Assembly: GCA_030691295.1 (NCBI GenBank)
Contig: JAUYEQ010000107.1
Coordinates: forward strand, 1-7,359
DNA: 7,359 nucleotides
Reading direction: 5' to 3'
Origin: Bacteroidota bacterium
Lineage (GTDB): Bacteria > Bacteroidota > Bacteroidia > Bacteroidales > Prolixibacteraceae
Shown here: one piece after another, positions 6,921 through 7,359 of the stretch
Position numbering within the stretch: the stretch's first letter is position 1
Layout: every line of letters starts with the position of its first letter
Translations under genes and position numbers: made by a program
Notes under the pieces: model-generated
Database searches by the model: none
What the model was told of the DNA's origin: nothing
Seen by the model: only the letters and a program-made list of their open reading frames with translations

Positions 6921-7359
6921 ATGAAAAACCTTTTGTTTGTTCTAACTTTCTGTATTCTATCAGTTTCAGTATTTGCCCAGAAATCACTTTTCAACGGAAA
7001 AAACCTAAAAAACTGGGATATCTTTCTTGGCAGTCCAATTACAGGATTCGAAGATCTGGCTAAAAAAGCGACTCCAGCCTCCACTTACAGCATCGTTGAA
7101 ATGGATGGGATAAAAGTCATTCATATTTCGGGCGATATTTTTGCTTCGCTTGCAACAAAAGCCGAATATGCTGACTACCACCTTCGATTAGAATTTAAAT
7201 GGGGCGAAAAGGTTTATGGAAAACGGAACAGCGGGTTACTTTACCACAGCTACGGATCATTTGGCGCTGCTTTCGGAACCTGGATGGCCAATATCGAACA
7301 TCAGTTAATGCACGAAAACCTAGGCGATACCTACCTGATGGCCAATACATACTGCGAAA
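6921..7359 (+). CDS. Secreted DUF1080 / 3-keto-disaccharide hydrolase family protein, N-terminal part (3' truncated)
   Basis: The frame is open from the ATG at 6921 to the window edge, giving 146 codons. A signal peptide (M-K-N-L-L-F-V-L-T-F-C-I-L-S-V-S-V-F-A|Q, cleavage after residue 19) is followed by L-F-N-G-K-N-L-K-N-W-D (23-33), the usual opening of DUF1080 (PF06439) proteins. E-F-K-W-G-E-K (91-97), N-S-G-L-L-Y-H (103-109) and W-M-A-N-I-E-H-Q-L-M (121-130) match the conserved strands of its concanavalin-like beta-sandwich. Characterised relatives hydrolyse 3-keto-glycosides made by glycoside 3-oxidation pathways, and many others in Bacteroidota are uncharacterised. The domain normally runs to about 220-250 residues, so roughly the last third is missing here. 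The product should be periplasmic or secreted. The frame is read directly from the sequence, and no Shine-Dalgarno is seen before the ATG. Confidence 0.88.
   Translation, partial: MKNLLFVLTFCILSVSVFAQKSLFNGKNLKNWDIFLGSPITGFEDLAKKATPASTYSIVEMDGIKVIHISGDIFASLATKAEYADYHLRLEFKWGEKVYGKRNSGLLYHSYGSFGAAFGTWMANIEHQLMHENLGDTYLMANTYCE

Overview
The window looks like ordinary chromosomal DNA from a member of the phylum Bacteroidota, probably of the Bacteroidales/Marinilabiliales type. Supporting signs are moderately AT-rich DNA, a lack of clear Shine-Dalgarno sequences, TAnnTTTG-type -7 promoter elements, Bacteroidota-style signal peptides followed directly by Gln, and protein families and fusions common in that phylum. 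There is no sign of a phage, insertion sequence, CRISPR array, tRNA or rRNA.

Layout from left to right. (1) The 3' end of a CCA-adding tRNA nucleotidyltransferase gene on the + strand; its stop codon overlaps the next gene. (2) A two-gene minus-strand unit (542-3062), transcribed right to left: a beta-helix lipoprotein starting at a TTG codon, then a secreted endonuclease/exonuclease/phosphatase-family enzyme. A -7 promoter element lies just upstream of the lipoprotein. (3) A divergent intergenic region of 328 bases. (4) A large + strand gene of 980 codons encoding an exported fusion of a NagZ-type GH3 beta-N-acetylglucosaminidase with a class C beta-lactamase-fold serine hydrolase. The catalytic motifs of both halves are intact. 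(5) An AT-rich gap of 243 bases with a candidate promoter. (6) An 84-residue helix-turn-helix protein, closed by a strong intrinsic terminator whose loop contains a perfect TAnnTTTG motif. (7) The 5' part of a secreted DUF1080 (3-keto-disaccharide hydrolase) protein, cut by the window's right edge.

Functionally, four of the six genes encode exported proteins, and at least two of these act on carbohydrate. The fusion enzyme is the most informative gene. Its two halves correspond to the NagZ and AmiE enzymes that work in sequence on peptidoglycan fragments in Bacillus subtilis, so it probably carries out two consecutive steps of muropeptide breakdown in the periplasm. I see no convincing evidence of a wholly new multi-gene system. 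The points worth a second look are the fusion enzyme, the conserved small HTH protein, the promoter-in-terminator arrangement, the TTG-started lipoprotein and the consistent Gln at the mature N-termini.
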